64,000 nt of DNA from Peromyscus leucopus (GCF_004664715.2 NC_051072.1:29719994-29783993), one strand, 5' to 3'. Shown: positions 44,180 to 56,540, numbered from the stretch's first letter. Notes: generated by a model from the sequence alone, not told the origin. Translations and numbers: made by a program.

Positions 44180-45375
44180 TTCTTAAGTCAACATCATATA
44201 CCTTACCTTTGAGAAACATTCCTTTATGGTTTTGACCTTTAGCTAACAGCTTTCCTAGAACCTATGTATTTAAGCAAGAACATTTGGTAATTAAAGCAAT
44301 GCTTGTATGTGAACCCCCAGCAGAGGAATTCTGGGAAGGGGAGTGGTTTCTTCACCTTCTGAACTCTCATGTGCGCCTACCACCGAGGGACTGCTCATGC
44401 TGGCCAGCTAGGCTTGGCCTTCGTAGTTCCTCACATGGAGCATTTGGCAGGTTAGCCGACTGCCGACCAAATAACGCTTTTAACAAGCCTTGTTGATCAC
44501 TGGGCCATATTTCTTCATCTGCTTTGACTTTTGAAGCATCTCATGGGAGATGGGGGAAGGAAGGAGATTTTTTTTTCTTTTCCTTTCTTTTATTTTCCTT
44601 CTTTCTTTTTTTTAACCTTTTGGAAAGGCTGTTCATTCAGTTTTTTTTTTTTTAACAAACTGCCAGAGATCTCTATTGTTTACAAATTTTTGCATTGTGT
44701 TCTGTTTATTTGCCAAGAAAAATCTTGCACCATACCAACTTATGTTAGTAAAACAAACGGCTCCTTTCACAACACAACTCAGTGCGTTTGTATATTTACA
44801 TGAGTTTCCTAGCCATGCTCCTGGAGGAGAGATTCAGCTACATTTGCACATGTTTTGTTTTCCTTCGTGTGTAAGCTTTGACCTCCCAAACAAGCTCCCA
44901 ATGAACCCACAGGCTGTGGATTAGTTGGAGGCATTTCGCTAAGCCTTGATTGGACAGAGTTTTTTTGGAATCTTTGCAACAAATAGGGTGTTTTCAGGGA
45001 GTCTGAGCCCATTTCAATATTTGGGTGAATTATGAATAAAGAATGTGCCATGAATCCTGTGTGGCTAGGATGATCAGAAAGTTACTGACACTTAACTGAC
45101 CATTATGTCTCTTGGGATGGTAACAAGTAGCAGTTTTTGACAGACTCACAAATATGGTGTTTGCCTGTTGGGGTAATCTGGACCAGAGTTGGGTCTTGTG
45201 CCACTAATACCACCTTGTATGTTCAATTAACAATGCTTCCAGATATTCTGCGACTGGTCAATAAAGAGTGTCAGAAAAAACATTTCCTAAGGTTTGAGTA
45301 ATTTACAATTTATACAATTTAGTTCTCTGAGGGCCTGCTAGGCATTTTCAGCAGCTAAACACTGAACTTCATAAA
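44180..45375. other. no recognised feature
   Basis: T-rich patches at 44569-44655. No recognised repeat or gene. Confidence 0.3.
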
Positions 45376-45379
45376 CCCA

Positions 45380-45565
45380 ACTACTTGCTTGTTGGGTGAT
45401 TGTGGATAAGAACTCCACTTCTCTGCCCTCTGCTCTCCTGTTTAGTGAAATATGGGTGACAATTTTAATCTCATAAGCCTATTATTATGAGGACCCAATA
45501 GAATAACATAATAAAACATCTAAGGCCATTCTAGGTACACAGCAGGCATTCTGTGAGCAAGAACT
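45380..45565 (+). mobile_element. MIR SINE
   Basis: TTGGGTGATTGTGGATAAGA, CTGTTTAGTGAAATATGGG and GGTACACAGCAGGCATTCTG follow forward MIR order. Confidence 0.6.
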
Positions 45566-45569
45566 GCTG

Positions 45570-46194
45570 CTGTTATGAGCTGCTTGCATCTGTGGATGCA
45601 AGAGACAGGCGAATGAATTTGTATGGGAATGAGAGTATATACAGGTAAGTTTTCATTCGGACCCTTGATGCACCAAAGGGTCTTTAGAAATGATACCAAG
45701 TGGCTCTAAAGGTATCTTAACCTCTTGATGTCCATAGAGTTTGACTCATAGCAAGAACACTATACTTTCATTCAGTGTCTCCTAACATTGCATTGGGATC
45801 TACCTTGAAAAAGTTGTAGGAATCTCAGTCTGCCACATTGAAACGAATCCCTATGCTTTGCAGGGCTTCAGTGAGTGTGCTGACATTCACTGCAGCATGA
45901 CCACATCTGACCACAGGAGTGAGCCAACACAAACCATCTACGTCTTATGATGAAAAATTTAACATGAACCTAAAACGTTGCCAGCTCTTTGGCCAGTGTA
46001 GAAAGGCCCATAATTCTTTTTCTGTGTTGTTGTCACTGAAGGAGAGAGTAACATTAAAAAAAAACCTCAAGAGACATTTCAATTCAGTTCAACTGCTCTC
46101 CATGCCCATCTTTTTCTACATAACGAGTTTGGCAGTAGAGGAAGCAGCAATGGGCCAGGGAAATTCTCAACTCTGCCATTCATGGAAAAAGTGA
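45570..46194. other. no recognised feature
   Basis: A 91-codon plus frame at 45919-46194 has no recognised domain. Confidence 0.3.
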
Positions 46195-46610
46195 AAGTGG
46201 GTGCTCTTGTTAATTGTGTCCCCTGATGGGGTTCTGCTGCTGAATTCTTGATCCCACTGTGGCAGTGTTGTGAGATGGTAGACTCTTTCTGGGGGTGAGG
46301 TGGGACTTAGCATATGGTAATTGGAGGTTCAGTCCTCAGGAAGAATTAGGGTAGATGTTAGGTGGTCTTAATTAGTTCCTGTGAGAATACGTTATGAGAG
46401 TGAACTTGATCCCTGGGTCACTTCCTGCTAAACTATCCTTATCACACACGTTCCCACCGTGACGCCATCTACAGTGATGTGACACAAGCCAAGGAAGACC
46501 TTACCAGAGGCTGGACTGATAGCTCAAGTGTGACCTTTCAGGCTCCCAAACTGAGTTTTTTTCTATATAAATCACTCATTTTCATGAATTTTAAAAATAG
46601 CAACAGAAAA
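46195..46610 (+). mobile_element. ancient MaLR LTR (MST/MLT1-like)
   Basis: AATTGTGTCCCCTGATGGGG, TAATTAGTTCCTGTGAGAAT, CACCGTGACGCCATCTACAG, CCAAGGAAGACCTTACCAGA and CTATATAAATCACTCA follow the order of older mammalian MaLR LTRs. Confidence 0.55.
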
Positions 46611-48420
46611 TACGGATGCCTTGCAGATGCTCTTGTAAAGCATCCTTTTGTGTCAGTAACACTGCACACAGGATTGTTGACTAGAACATTGTGTGTGTGT
46701 GTGTGTGTGTGTATGACTATCAGCTTTTAATTTCACAGGGGTTGAATAAACAGCTTAGTCAAAACTGTGAGGGAATATATTGACAGATCCTGAATCAAAT
46801 GGGATAATTTCCTTATTGCTTAAGCCACTGATGGATGGATTTTGATCCTTAGGTGTGTGAGAAACTGCTTTCCCAGGCAACCATTAGAGAGAGGTAGATC
46901 CAGATTATAAGTGTTGTTTGACAGTATCAATGTATGACATGGTGGGACATCAACATCATGGTGCAAATCAGAAACACTTGTATGTGGCGGAAGTTTTCAA
47001 GGCATGACCTTTAACAGATGAGTACAGGCTTCCAATAAAGATTTTTTTCAGGTTAGTTGTAATGTTTAGGATCTTGGGAGCAAGAACTGTGACAGAGCAT
47101 CTCACTGATAGCATATGCATGTTTGTTTGTCTCCATCATAAAAGAAGTCTGTTAGTGATAGCAATGACCGCTGGACAAAGAGTTCTACTCTTCATCATAA
47201 AGTGAGCTCTCATTCTCTCCACACCTATGATCCCATTCCACAGTCAGTGGTTTTTGTGACTTGTGAATTTATTAGCTACATTTAGTTAATAATGAAAAGA
47301 AGAGCCAGTGACACACTTTCAACAGGGAAGAGGACTTCCTAGAAATGAGTTTTATTTACTGAATCCTATCTACCTCTCATTTTTCTTCCCTTTAACTTAT
47401 CTGATTCCCTCCTTTATGTGTTTTAAGGTTATTGTATCTTACTGAATTATTAACTTCTTTTGAAGCTGCCTTAAATCCTTCTTGCAGCAACGAACAAATA
47501 AAAATAAATATTCATTAGTAATAATTGGACCACCCAGCTGAAACATGCTGGTAGTTTTTTTTCCTCATTGCAAGGGAAATGGCATTGCTGTTTCATCATT
47601 CTCCCTTTCTTTGAAACTATTATCCTCTGGCTTTGAACGTTCTCATGGAAGAACAAATAGTCCATTTACTTCTGGAATTGCCAGCAAGGGAAAAGAAATC
47701 ATACCAGAGGTAGTTTGTATAAGGAGCAAAATGTAACCTCTTTTTTTCCTCCTGGTTTTTCAGAAGCTTACCGGCTGACACCTAGGTCATGTCTTACATG
47801 GTATGTGGGAGCTGTCTGTTTAGCAATTTTTCACCCTTCCACAATACTACAGTTCACCACCTAAAACTGGAGCAGGTCCTTGCCCGAATGGGGAATGGAT
47901 TGCAGGATGATGGAAACAACACATCAACTCTTGGTAGATTCCAGCAAATCATGGAAATGTCAGTGTGGTCCACTTTATTAAGTATTTTTAAACACTTAGA
48001 CTCAACAAGAGAAATGGCAAAAATGATTTAAGCACCAGAGAGTGAGAGTATAGATGGAAATGGAAATGCAGAAGCTTCTCTCTTAGTTCATTTGCCAAAC
48101 ACTGCCCAGAGCTGTGTCTCAACCACGGATCGGGTCAGGAAGGAGCCTGTTGTGCTACTGACAGGGAGCCTTTGACTGCATGTTGTTGGCTGGGGGTGTG
48201 GACAAGTGGGTCTTGCTTATTTCCTAGGAAAAGGATTGAAGATGTCATAGTAAATTGGAAAGGATTGAAGCTAGACAAGCAGCTGGAGCTTTGGCTCATG
48301 CAGGGGAAAATGTTGCCTAGTGACTGCTGATAGCTATGAAACAGAGAGAAGGGAGCCCATGGGACAACAATTCAGTTTCTATAAGGTTTAGTGATGTATC
48401 GTTATCAGAGGGGGTGAGGT
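46611..48420. other. no recognised feature
   Basis: A short (GT)n at 46690-46712; otherwise no repeat or gene recognised. Confidence 0.3.
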
Positions 48421-48421
48421 G

Positions 48422-48486
48422 TCTTCTTCTTCTTCTTCTTCTTCTTCTTCTTCTTCTTCTTCTTCTTCTTCTTCTTCTTCTTCTTC
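48422..48486. repeat. (TTC)n / (GAA)n triplet repeat
   Basis: About 65 bp of uninterrupted TTC, roughly 21 units, followed by degenerate C/T-rich sequence to about 48520. Makes spurious poly-Leu and poly-Arg frames. Confidence 0.97.
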
Positions 48487-48520
48487 CTTCTTCGTCTTCC
48501 TCTTCTTCTCCTCCTTTTTT

Positions 48521-50335
48521 CAATAAAAGTCTTCACTGAATTTCATTATTCTACAGGCTACTGCATTTCAGAAATACTTAACATTCCTTTCATATCAATG
48601 GATTTAAATGTTATTTACTGGTAATTCTTGTAGCCTTTGAAGCTCTCAGCTGAGGTTCTGGGGAATGACTCAGCATTCCCCTGTGCTATTGACTGTCTGT
48701 TTACCCTCTTTCATGTCATGAAGATCTTCATGGAACTGTGAATTATGCTATCTGTGCAAACCTTTCAGAAAGAAAAATATTTAAATGTGCCTTGTTCAGC
48801 CAAATTCATTTATTGTGTACACTTTAGCATTTTCAGTTGTATTGTCCTAAGAGAGAAGTAATTTATTTAGCATTAATGCTGAAATGAGGTAACATATCAA
48901 ATATGCAATTATCTTGAATTTTCTTGTGTTTCTGAGTTAAAGCTAATTTTTTGCTTAATAATAAATGATCTAACCAAATCTTTGCAACAGAACTACCAAT
49001 ATTGGGTTTAGGAAGTTTCATGTTGTAGGAAAATTGTTCTTTCTGGGTTTAAGAAGTTATTTTTGATAAATCCCCAATAGGAGAGTCTTAGGAATCCCAG
49101 GAAGCTACTCTTTTATTTCTGAGTAAATTCACAGATTTATTTAGCAATTACTTAGGAATATAGATGAGATATGTATTTTTTCTCTCTCAGTCTTTCCTAG
49201 ACTCAATAGGAACTGCATATTGTAAGAATACCTGCAAATTCAGATTGCAGGGAAGTCAAAGCAACTGGGTCCTCATTGGTCAAAATGGTGGCTAGTAATA
49301 TGTGTTATTTCTGTCATATGCTATATTATTCACCTGTGTGAAATTAGCATAATACTTTAATAATCTCAGTGGCTTTATTGTACCTGGGGAAGCTTAATTC
49401 TGAGTCTTGCTTCCTTAATAATGAATGTCATAGTGTGCTTATATCATCAACTGTTGTTGTAGTCACCGTGACTTCCTCAATGGGGAGAAAGGATTTTACA
49501 ATTAGAAGAATTTCATAGAGCAGATCTTTATCTCTTAGGATGATCTGTATGCTCACTAGTGCTCACCCACAAAGCACAAAGCAATGTGCTTGAAAAGTAG
49601 CTTCAAAAAAAGGAGCCAGATATTTTTTTTTCATATTTTGCTTTCCTACAATTCATCTCAACATTTCTTTTGTTCTGTTTAGATCTTAAATTATAGAAAC
49701 ATTGAACTGTCCATGAGTTTTGTAGGAGATGGATGTATTTAAATAAAATGGTTCTGATTTGAGGTTTGATATTTATACTACTCCATGAATATTGCTTTTA
49801 CTGTATATTTAAACAACGTATTGAGGATGAGTGAACTGACCCATACACTGTCAGTTTGACACAAACCAGAGGCAGACAGGATGAGGGGCTTAGCACTATG
49901 TCTTCCATTAGAATATTGGACTGTCTGCAAACACACCGTGCATCTTACTGTTCACACAGAGAATGACCATTGGTGAACCTTAAGTCAGAAATGATTTAGA
50001 GATGTTGTGTAGGGGTACTGCTAAACTTGATGGAAAAACCTGAATCTTACACATTGAGGAATTTCACCTTTGATGTTAAGATTGGAATGAAGAGAGCCAT
50101 GGAAGAATGCAGCAAGATTTTAAAGCCTTCTTAACATAACTGGAAGGATGATATATGTGATGGTTATGTATTTCTATTCCCTATGAGGATCAACATTTTT
50201 GCTTGTGAAAGCTACACTTTATAATGCAAGAACAATGGGAACTTGACTCTAACAAGTGTGTTTCTACATGGGTGGTGAGAGTATGGTCTTTCAATCACCA
50301 AACCCTCCAACTTTGCAAATAGTAGACTTGTTTGT

Positions 50336-50336
<1 letters not shown>
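48521..50336. other. AT-rich sequence, possible conserved non-coding DNA
   Basis: No repeat or gene recognised. 48770-48990 is rich in homeodomain-like TAAT/ATTA cores and free of simple repeats. Confidence 0.3.

Positions 50337-50371
<35 letters not shown>
50337..50371. repeat. (A)35 homopolymer
   Basis: Uninterrupted A-run; no SINE or processed transcript body is recognisable on its left. Confidence 0.95.
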
Positions 50372-50373
<2 letters not shown>

Positions 50374-50554
50374 ATGTAGATTTCCAGTCAACATTGCCTT
50401 CAAATCTCTTTAACTGTGTTTTGTTTGAAATGTTCAGTTGGATTCTACTTTTCTACTTGATACAGAAACTATTTCTAAGCTTATCATTTCATCAATAAAT
50501 GGAAAGATTAGCGGGTAAATTCCTTGATGTCTTCTAAGTGGCACCTGGATTTAG

Positions 50555-50696
<142 letters not shown>

Positions 50697-51118
50697 TCCC
50701 CACCTAGGAAGCTACTGACATTTGACTGTCAGTACTGCTACTGCTATGAGAAAGACAGTTAGTCTGTGCCCCTACGAATTTCAGAGATTCAAGTCTTGTG
50801 TTGAGGTCTTTGATTTTTTTTTTTGTTGCATCAATTGCACAGGGTGGAATATAGAGGTCTAGTTTAAAATTTTGACATGTGGACACCCACCTTTGCCAGT
50901 ACCGTTCATTTAAGAGGCCATCTTTTCTTCAGTGCATGCTTTTGAAACCTTTGTCAGACATAAAATAGTTGTAGCTGTGTGTTTAACACCCGGGCTTCTC
51001 TTCTATTGTACTCCTCAACTTGTTTGTTTTTGTGCCAATTCCATGCTGGTTTTGTTACTGTGGTTCAGTAGTATAACATGCTATTTTGCTCAGGATTGCT
51101 TTGGCTATGTGGAGTTTG

Positions 51119-52228
51119 TGCTGGTTAGGTTTGGTCAAAACGACACAAACTTGAGTCACCAGGGAAAATAATAACTCAGTTGAGGAATTGCCTTTGTCAG
51201 ATTGGCCTATGAGCATGTATGTCTGTGAGGTATTTTCTTTTCTTTTTTTTTTAATTAATTTTTTTTTTCTCTCTCTCTCTATATATATATATTTTATTTT
51301 ACAATAACATTCAGTTCTACATATCAGTCATGGGTTCCCCTATTCTCCCCCCTCCCACACCCTCCCCTTACCCCTAGCCTACCCCCCATTCCCACCTCCT
51401 CCAGGACAAGTCCTCCCCCGAGGACTGCAGTCAACCTGGTAGACTCAGTCCAGGGAGATCCAGTCCCTTCCTCCCAGACTGAGCCAAGTGTCCCTGCATA
51501 AGCTCCAGGTTTCAAACAGCCAACTCATGCAATGAGCACAGGACTCGGTCCCACTGCCTAGTTGCCTCCCAACCTGATGAAACCAATCAACTGTCTCACC
51601 TATTCAGAGGGCCGGATCCAGCTGGGGGCCCCTCAGCCTTTGGTTCATAGTTCATGTGTTTCCATTCATTTGGCTATTTTTTTTCAATAATTGAGTAAAA
51701 CTGAAATTTATTATAAGCCACAGTCGTCCTAGGGACCTCCATGCTATATATATAGCCTCTATGGTTCTATGGGTTGTGGTCTGATTGTTCTTTATTTTAT
51801 ATCTAGAATTCACCTATGAGTGAGTACATACCATAACTGTCTTTCTGGGTTTGGGTTACCTCACTCAGGATGATTTTTTCTAGTTCCATCCATTTGCCTG
51901 CAAATTTCATGCTTTCATTGTTTTTCTCTGCTGGGTATTTTCTTGATCAATGATTGATGTGGGAGGATCTAGGCCTCAGTAGGTATACCACCTCTGGCCA
52001 GGTTGTATACACAAGAAAGTAGTATGAGTAAGCCATGAAGAGTGAGCCAGTCAACAGCACTTATTCATAGTTTCTCCTTCAGACCCTGCCTCCTAGTTCC
52101 TATTTGAGTGCCTGTCCTGACTTTCCCCCAGGATGAACTGAGTTGTGGAAGTGTAAGCCAAATAAGCCCTTCCCTCCCCAAGTTGCTTTGGATCATGATA
52201 TTTATCACAGTCCTAGGAAACAAATTAG
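51119..52228 (+). mobile_element. rodent LTR-like repeat inside L1, itself interrupted by L1
   Basis: TGCTGGTTAGGTTTGGTCAA, TCAGTTGAGGAATTGCC, AGCCAAATAAGCCCTTCCCT and CCAAGTTGCTTTGGATCATG: same family as 4126-4540 and reversed 29737-30158. Split by the L1 at 51240-51933. Its own TSD is not clear. Confidence 0.72.
51240..51933 (-). mobile_element. cricetid-type L1, 5'-truncated, with 11-bp TSD
   Basis: T-rich tail at left, then reversed 3'UTR (CTACATATCAGTCATGGGTT, GAGGACTGCAGTCAACCTGG, CAACTCATGCAATGAGCACA) and reversed ORF2 end (CACCTATGAGTGAGTACATA). Ends at TCTCTGCTG. TSD GGTATTTTCTT at 51229-51239 and 51934-51944. Confidence 0.9.
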
Positions 52229-53005
52229 GAGAGGGTCTTTTGTACCTCCCTATGAATTTTAGGATTCTTTTCCTACCTCTGTGAAGAATGTATCTAGGAT
52301 TTCGACAGAGATTAAATTGAATCTATGGATTGCTTTTGGTAATATAGCCATTTATACTATATTAATTCTGCCAGTCCATGAGAGTGGAAAGTCTTTTTGT
52401 TTTCTGGTGTCTTCTTCAATTTCTTTTTCTAGTTTTTGGACTTCTTATTGTAGATTTATTTCATTCCTTTGGTTAGCTTTATTCCAAGGTGTTTGTTTGT
52501 GCTATTGTGAGTGTAGTTGTTTTCCTGACTTCTTTCTCAGTATGTTTATTACTTTTATATAGGAAAACTACTAATGTTTTCATTTTTTTTTATTCTGCTA
52601 CTTTGTTAGGAGTGTTTGTTAGGTCTTAGGTTTCTCTGATAGAGTCTGTACATTACAAGAGCATATCATTTACAAACATGAAATAATTTGACTTTTAAAA
52701 AATTGTCAGAGTATAGATTTTCAAACTATTCCTTTACGATCCTCAGAATTTCATTGGTATCTACAGTAACATCTTCCTTTTTGTCTCTAATTTTGTTAAC
52801 TTGGATTTTCTTTCTCTTTTTTTTTGGTTTGTTAAATTGGTTTGGCTGAGGGTTTGTTCATCTTGCTCACTGTTCAAAGAACTAACATTTCTTCATATCT
52901 TTCTTTTTATTTCCATTTCATTAACTTCTGACCTGGTCTTTATCATTTTTTTTTTCTGTATACTGATTTTTTAAAGATCTTGACGTTCATCCTTGATTTT
53001 TTTTT

Positions 53006-53423
53006 AAAGAATTTTTTTTCTCATTTTATATACCAATTACAGATCCTCCTCTTTCCTCCTCCTGCCCTCCACCCTCCTCCCCAACTCATCTCTGATTTCT
53101 TACTACAAGAAGGTAAGGCCTCCATGGGGAGTCCGCAGAGCCTGGTACATTCAGTAGAGGCATATCCAAGCCCCTCCCCCTGCCTCAAGGCTGTGCGAGG
53201 TGTCCCATCACAGGTAGTGGGCTCCAAAAAGCCTGCTCATGCACCAGGGATGGATCCTGATCCTACTGCCAGGGGCCCCTTAAGCAGATCAAGCTATACA
53301 ACTGTCTTGCTTATGCAAAGGGCCTAGTCCAGTCCTGTGGAGGCTCCACAGGTGTTGGTCTAAATTTCATGAGTTCCCATTAGTTTGGTGTGGTTGTCTC
53401 TGTAGGTTTCTCCATCATGATCC
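53006..53423 (-). mobile_element. L1 3'UTR insertion inside L1, with about 18-bp TSD
   Basis: Reversed 3'UTR blocks CCAATTACAGATCCTCC, GCCTCCATGGGGAGTCC, CAAAAAGCCTGCTCATGCAC and CATGAGTTCCCATTAG. TSD CATCCTTGATTTTTTTTT at 52988-53005 and 53424-53441. Related to, but distinct from, the 3'UTR at 51240-51933. Confidence 0.85.
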
Positions 53424-53683
53424 CATCCTTGATTTTTTTTTTTAACATTGGAAATTTCTCTGGTATTTTAATGCCAGTATCTATAGTTTTTAAACCTTCT
53501 TCTTAGAACTCCTTTTATTTTATCCTACAGTCTCTAGGATGTTATGTCCTTATTTTTTATTCAACTCAAAGAATTAAAAACATATTCCTCCTAGTTTCTG
53601 TGATGACTCTTCATCTCCATGAGTTTGTATATTTTCTGTAGTTTTTCTTGCTGTTGATTTCTGCTTTTAAACCATTGTGATGA

Positions 53684-54126
53684 TATAGTGATATTTTTTT
53701 TGTACTGAAATGTGATTTTATTTGTATGTTAATAAATAAAGTTGCCTGGGGGTCAGAGCTAATAGTAAGCCATAGCAGAGCTGGGCGTTCGTGGTGCACA
53801 CCTTTAAACCCAGCACTTGGTAGGCAGAGCTAGGTAGATCTCTGTGTGTTCAAGGATACATCCAGCATTGGAGACACACGCCTTTAATCTCAATACCAAC
53901 CATAGAAGACCTGGAGGTCTGTACAGACAAGCAGTGACGAGGCAGTCATGTGGTTGGGTTTACAACCAATGAGAAAGCAGAACAGAAAATCTATATAAAG
54001 ACAAACACATAGGAAGTAGGTCTCTCTTGGCTGAAGAGAAGGGTAAGGCTCTTAGCTCTGACCTCTTGGGCTTTTATTTTTATATTGGCTCTGTGTTTCT
54101 TATTTAATAAGACGGTTACTTTTACA
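53684..54126. mobile_element. class II-type solo LTR inside L1, family B
   Basis: Starts TATAGTGATATTTTTTTTGT (a decayed TGTGGTGAT) and ends GGTTACTTTTACA; perfect 6-bp TSD TGATGA at 53678-53683 and 54127-54132. Contains GTTAATAAATAAAGTTGCC and a B1-like GTGGTGCACACCTTTAAACC. Confidence 0.82.
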
Positions 54127-54699
54127 TGATGAAATACAACACAATACATTACTTTAAATTTCTCATAGTTAGCAAGAATTTGTCACCTAAAACATAGTGT
54201 ATTTTAGAGGAAGTTCCATGTGCTGCTGAGAAGTATGTGTATTCTGCAATATCTGTGTAATATTTACCATGTATGTCTCCTAAATTTTTGATCTGTAATG
54301 TCATTTAAGTCAAATGTTTCTTCATCGAGATGATATGTCATCAGTGAGAGTGGGATAATAAAGATACCAACTATTATGTTGTTAAGGTTAATCTATGCCT
54401 TTACATATGTTAGTGTCTATTTTATGAAATGGGGTGTGCTGGTGTTTCAAAATCTTGTATCTTCCTCATGGACCCTTCACTTAATCATCATGAAGTTATC
54501 TTCTTTGTCTCCTCTGGATGATTTTGGTTTGAAGTCTTCCTTATTCCATTTCTATAATTTTATTTGTATTCTCTTCAGATTCATTCAGGAATTTTTATCT
54601 TCTTTCATGTCATCGAATATTCTTTTTGAATTGTTTATCTGGAATTTTATCTAGTTCACTCTGATTGAAACACAATGTTGTTGAGTTGTTAATCTTTGG

Positions 54700-55535
54700 A
54701 GAGGTCATGCTGCTTTGATTTTTAATGTATTTTATATTTCTGCCATGGGACTTAAACACTGGGGACTAGGTTGGTGATCTTTTTTTTTCTCCGATTGTCC
54801 TTATTGTTTCTATTGAAATGTTCACAGTGTTTAAGAGGTACTAACCTGTAGGAGGGTTATGGCATCCTTCTTTCCCACTAGACTGACAGTATGACTCAGT
54901 AGTTAAGCTGCCGTGTATTCCGGGTATTAGTCATGATCTCCAGCACCACTCTGGGAGTATATTATTAATTTGGTAAGTAACCACAACTGATAGGCAGGCC
55001 CACTGTGAAAATACAGTAAAAAGCCAACTGAAAACAATTGCCTCTCCAAATGGAATTTTTGAGGAATAAAGGAACATGACTATTACAATGTGTGCTAAGA
55101 TATTAGTCACTAAGGGTAGGAATGCAAGGAAAATAAGCAAAGTAAGACTAGAAATTAGTGTTAGAATAGGAATAAAAATAGATGAGGGAAAAGTAAGTAG
55201 ATGAGGGGAGGGGAACAAAGAAGGGTGAATTAGATAAGACTGAAGGTAGACCAAGAAAAGAGTTGAATAATAATAATTAATAATAATAATAAAGTCACAT
55301 CCACACAAGCCAAACCAATTGCAGCATCCAGAAAGCCATGGGAGCAGGGCTGCCAGCTCTAGCCCAAGCTGTTTTGGGAGAGACTGTAGCAAAAGTCAGT
55401 GAATGGAGAACAGTTCAGGGGAAAGTAGCCTGCAAAATTCAGCTTTGATAGTAAAGAGAGTCTATGTCCACCCATGTGGCTGCTCATTTGGGAGGTGTGG
55501 ACTGCCTGAGCAAAGCTGCAGCCTGCTTCTTTGTG
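54700..55535. other. no recognised feature
   Basis: The 153-codon minus frame at 54931-55392 is the longest in the window but is hydrophobic AT-rich sequence without a recognised domain. (TAA)n at 55266-55290. Confidence 0.35.
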
Positions 55536-55547
55536 CCATAATTTTCT

Positions 55548-55549
55548 CT

Positions 55550-55625
<76 letters not shown>

Positions 55626-55830
55626 TCCTTTTCTTCCTATTTTTTTTTTTTTTTTTGAGACAGGGTTTCTCTGTGTAATTTTGGTGCCTGTCCTGGATTG
55701 CTCTGTAGACTAGGCTGGCCTCGAACTCACAGAGATCCGCCTGGCTCTGCCTCCCACGTGCTGGGATTAAAGGTGTGCGCCGCTGGCGCCGGCGCCGCCG
55801 CCGCCACCACCACCACCACCACCACCTGGC
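55548..55830 (-). mobile_element. B1 SINE with (CTTT)n tail and (CCG)n(CCA)n head expansions
   Basis: Between TSD copies GCCATAATTTTCT (55535-55547; 55829-55841, where GC is shared with the B1 end). Left to right: (CTTT)n at 55550-55627, T16, reversed B1 (TTGAGACAGGGTTTCTCTGT, GCCTGTCCTGGATTGCTC, GTGCTGGGATTAAAGG), then (CCG)n and (CCA)n at about 55784-55826 where the 5' head should be. Confidence 0.88.
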
Positions 55831-55844
55831 CATAATTTTCTTCC

Positions 55845-56302
55845 TTCAGGGCAGAATCTGTTTCTACATCTTGTGTTCTCCTTTCTGGTTCTTTGGGTTT
55901 CTGCCTTCTGATGAAACCTGAACTTCTCCTGTTAATCATTGTGTTGTTTGCTCTGTAACCAGAGGGTTGGGTAGTGGAGTGTGTGCTGCGATGAGATGTG
56001 TCTGTCAGTCTTTAGGGACTGGCTGCAGAAGGCTGTTGGCAAGCTTTCCCTGGGGTACCTCAGACTCCGGCACTTTCATGCATTTACTGCTACTTGGCCA
56101 TATTCTGGGGGAGCTGGTGATTCTCTCTCTCTCCTTTATGGCTCTGACAAGATTCCCTCTGCACAGAACCCAGTGTGATTCTGAACCCACGTTTCCCCCT
56201 TCCGCTAGAGCCTTTTGCATGCCTGCTTTCAGAAAAGCGACCCTTTCTGTTTCCAGAGTAGGCGAGGGACATTTGTCTCTAGAGCTGTTTCACGACCTGC
56301 TT
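55845..56302. other. no recognised feature
   Basis: The 126-codon plus frame 55967-56347 runs into the downstream B1 and shows no known domain. Composition is more balanced than average here; an exon cannot be excluded but nothing supports one. Confidence 0.3.
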
Positions 56303-56318
56303 AGTAAGGGCCAGCTTA

Positions 56319-56540
56319 GGCCAGGCGGTGGTGGCACACGCCTTTAATCCCAGCACTCGGGAGGCAGAGCCAGGCGGATCTCTGTGAGTTCGAGGCCAGC
56401 CTGGTCTCCAAAGTGAGTTCCAGGAAAGGCGCAAAGCTACACAGAGAAACCCTGTCTCAAAAAACCAAACAAACCAAAACAAAACAAAAAAAGTCTCAGC
56501 CATTTGTAGCCGGGCGGTGGTGGCATATGCCTTTAATCCC
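56319..56540 (+). mobile_element. B1 plus partial second B1 in one insertion, 16-bp TSD
   Basis: A full cricetid B1 (GCCAGGCGGTGGTGGCACAC ... GAAACCCTGTCTC) with an A-rich tail to 56492, a 16-nt spacer, and the first 34 nt of a second B1 (GCCGGGCGGTGGTGGCATAT...). Perfect TSD AGTAAGGGCCAGCTTA at 56303-56318 and 56541-56556. No poly(A) precedes the right TSD. Confidence 0.92.

Larger units (their letters stand above)
50700..54700 (-). mobile_element. old L1 ORF2 region, reversed, interrupted by four younger elements
   Basis: GCACAGGGTGGAATATAGAG, GATTGCTTTGGCTATGTGGA, TTAATTCTGCCAGTCCATGA, CTACTTTGTTAGGAGTGTTT and TGCTGAGAAGTATGTGTATT are reversed ORF2 phrases in linear order across the interruptions. 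Inserts: 51119-52228, which contains 51240-51933; 53006-53423; and 53684-54126. Confidence 0.78.

Noticed and set aside
48317..48539. poly-Arg and poly-Leu frames
   Set aside because: Produced by the TTC/GAA triplet repeat.
50337..50371. poly(A) tail of a processed pseudogene
   Set aside because: A35 run, but no transcript-like body or TSD can be recognised on its left.
54931..55392. 153-codon minus frame, hydrophobic
   Set aside because: Longest frame after the tract artefact, but AT-rich composition alone yields such hydrophobic stretches. No signal, domain or splice support.
55462..55833. 123-codon minus frame with poly-Trp and poly-Arg start and Lys/Glu-rich end
   Set aside because: Translation of an expanded B1, its triplet run and its (CTTT)n tail.
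56319..56492. 7SL RNA gene
   Set aside because: 7SL-like sequence, but the length and internal deletion are those of a B1 SINE.
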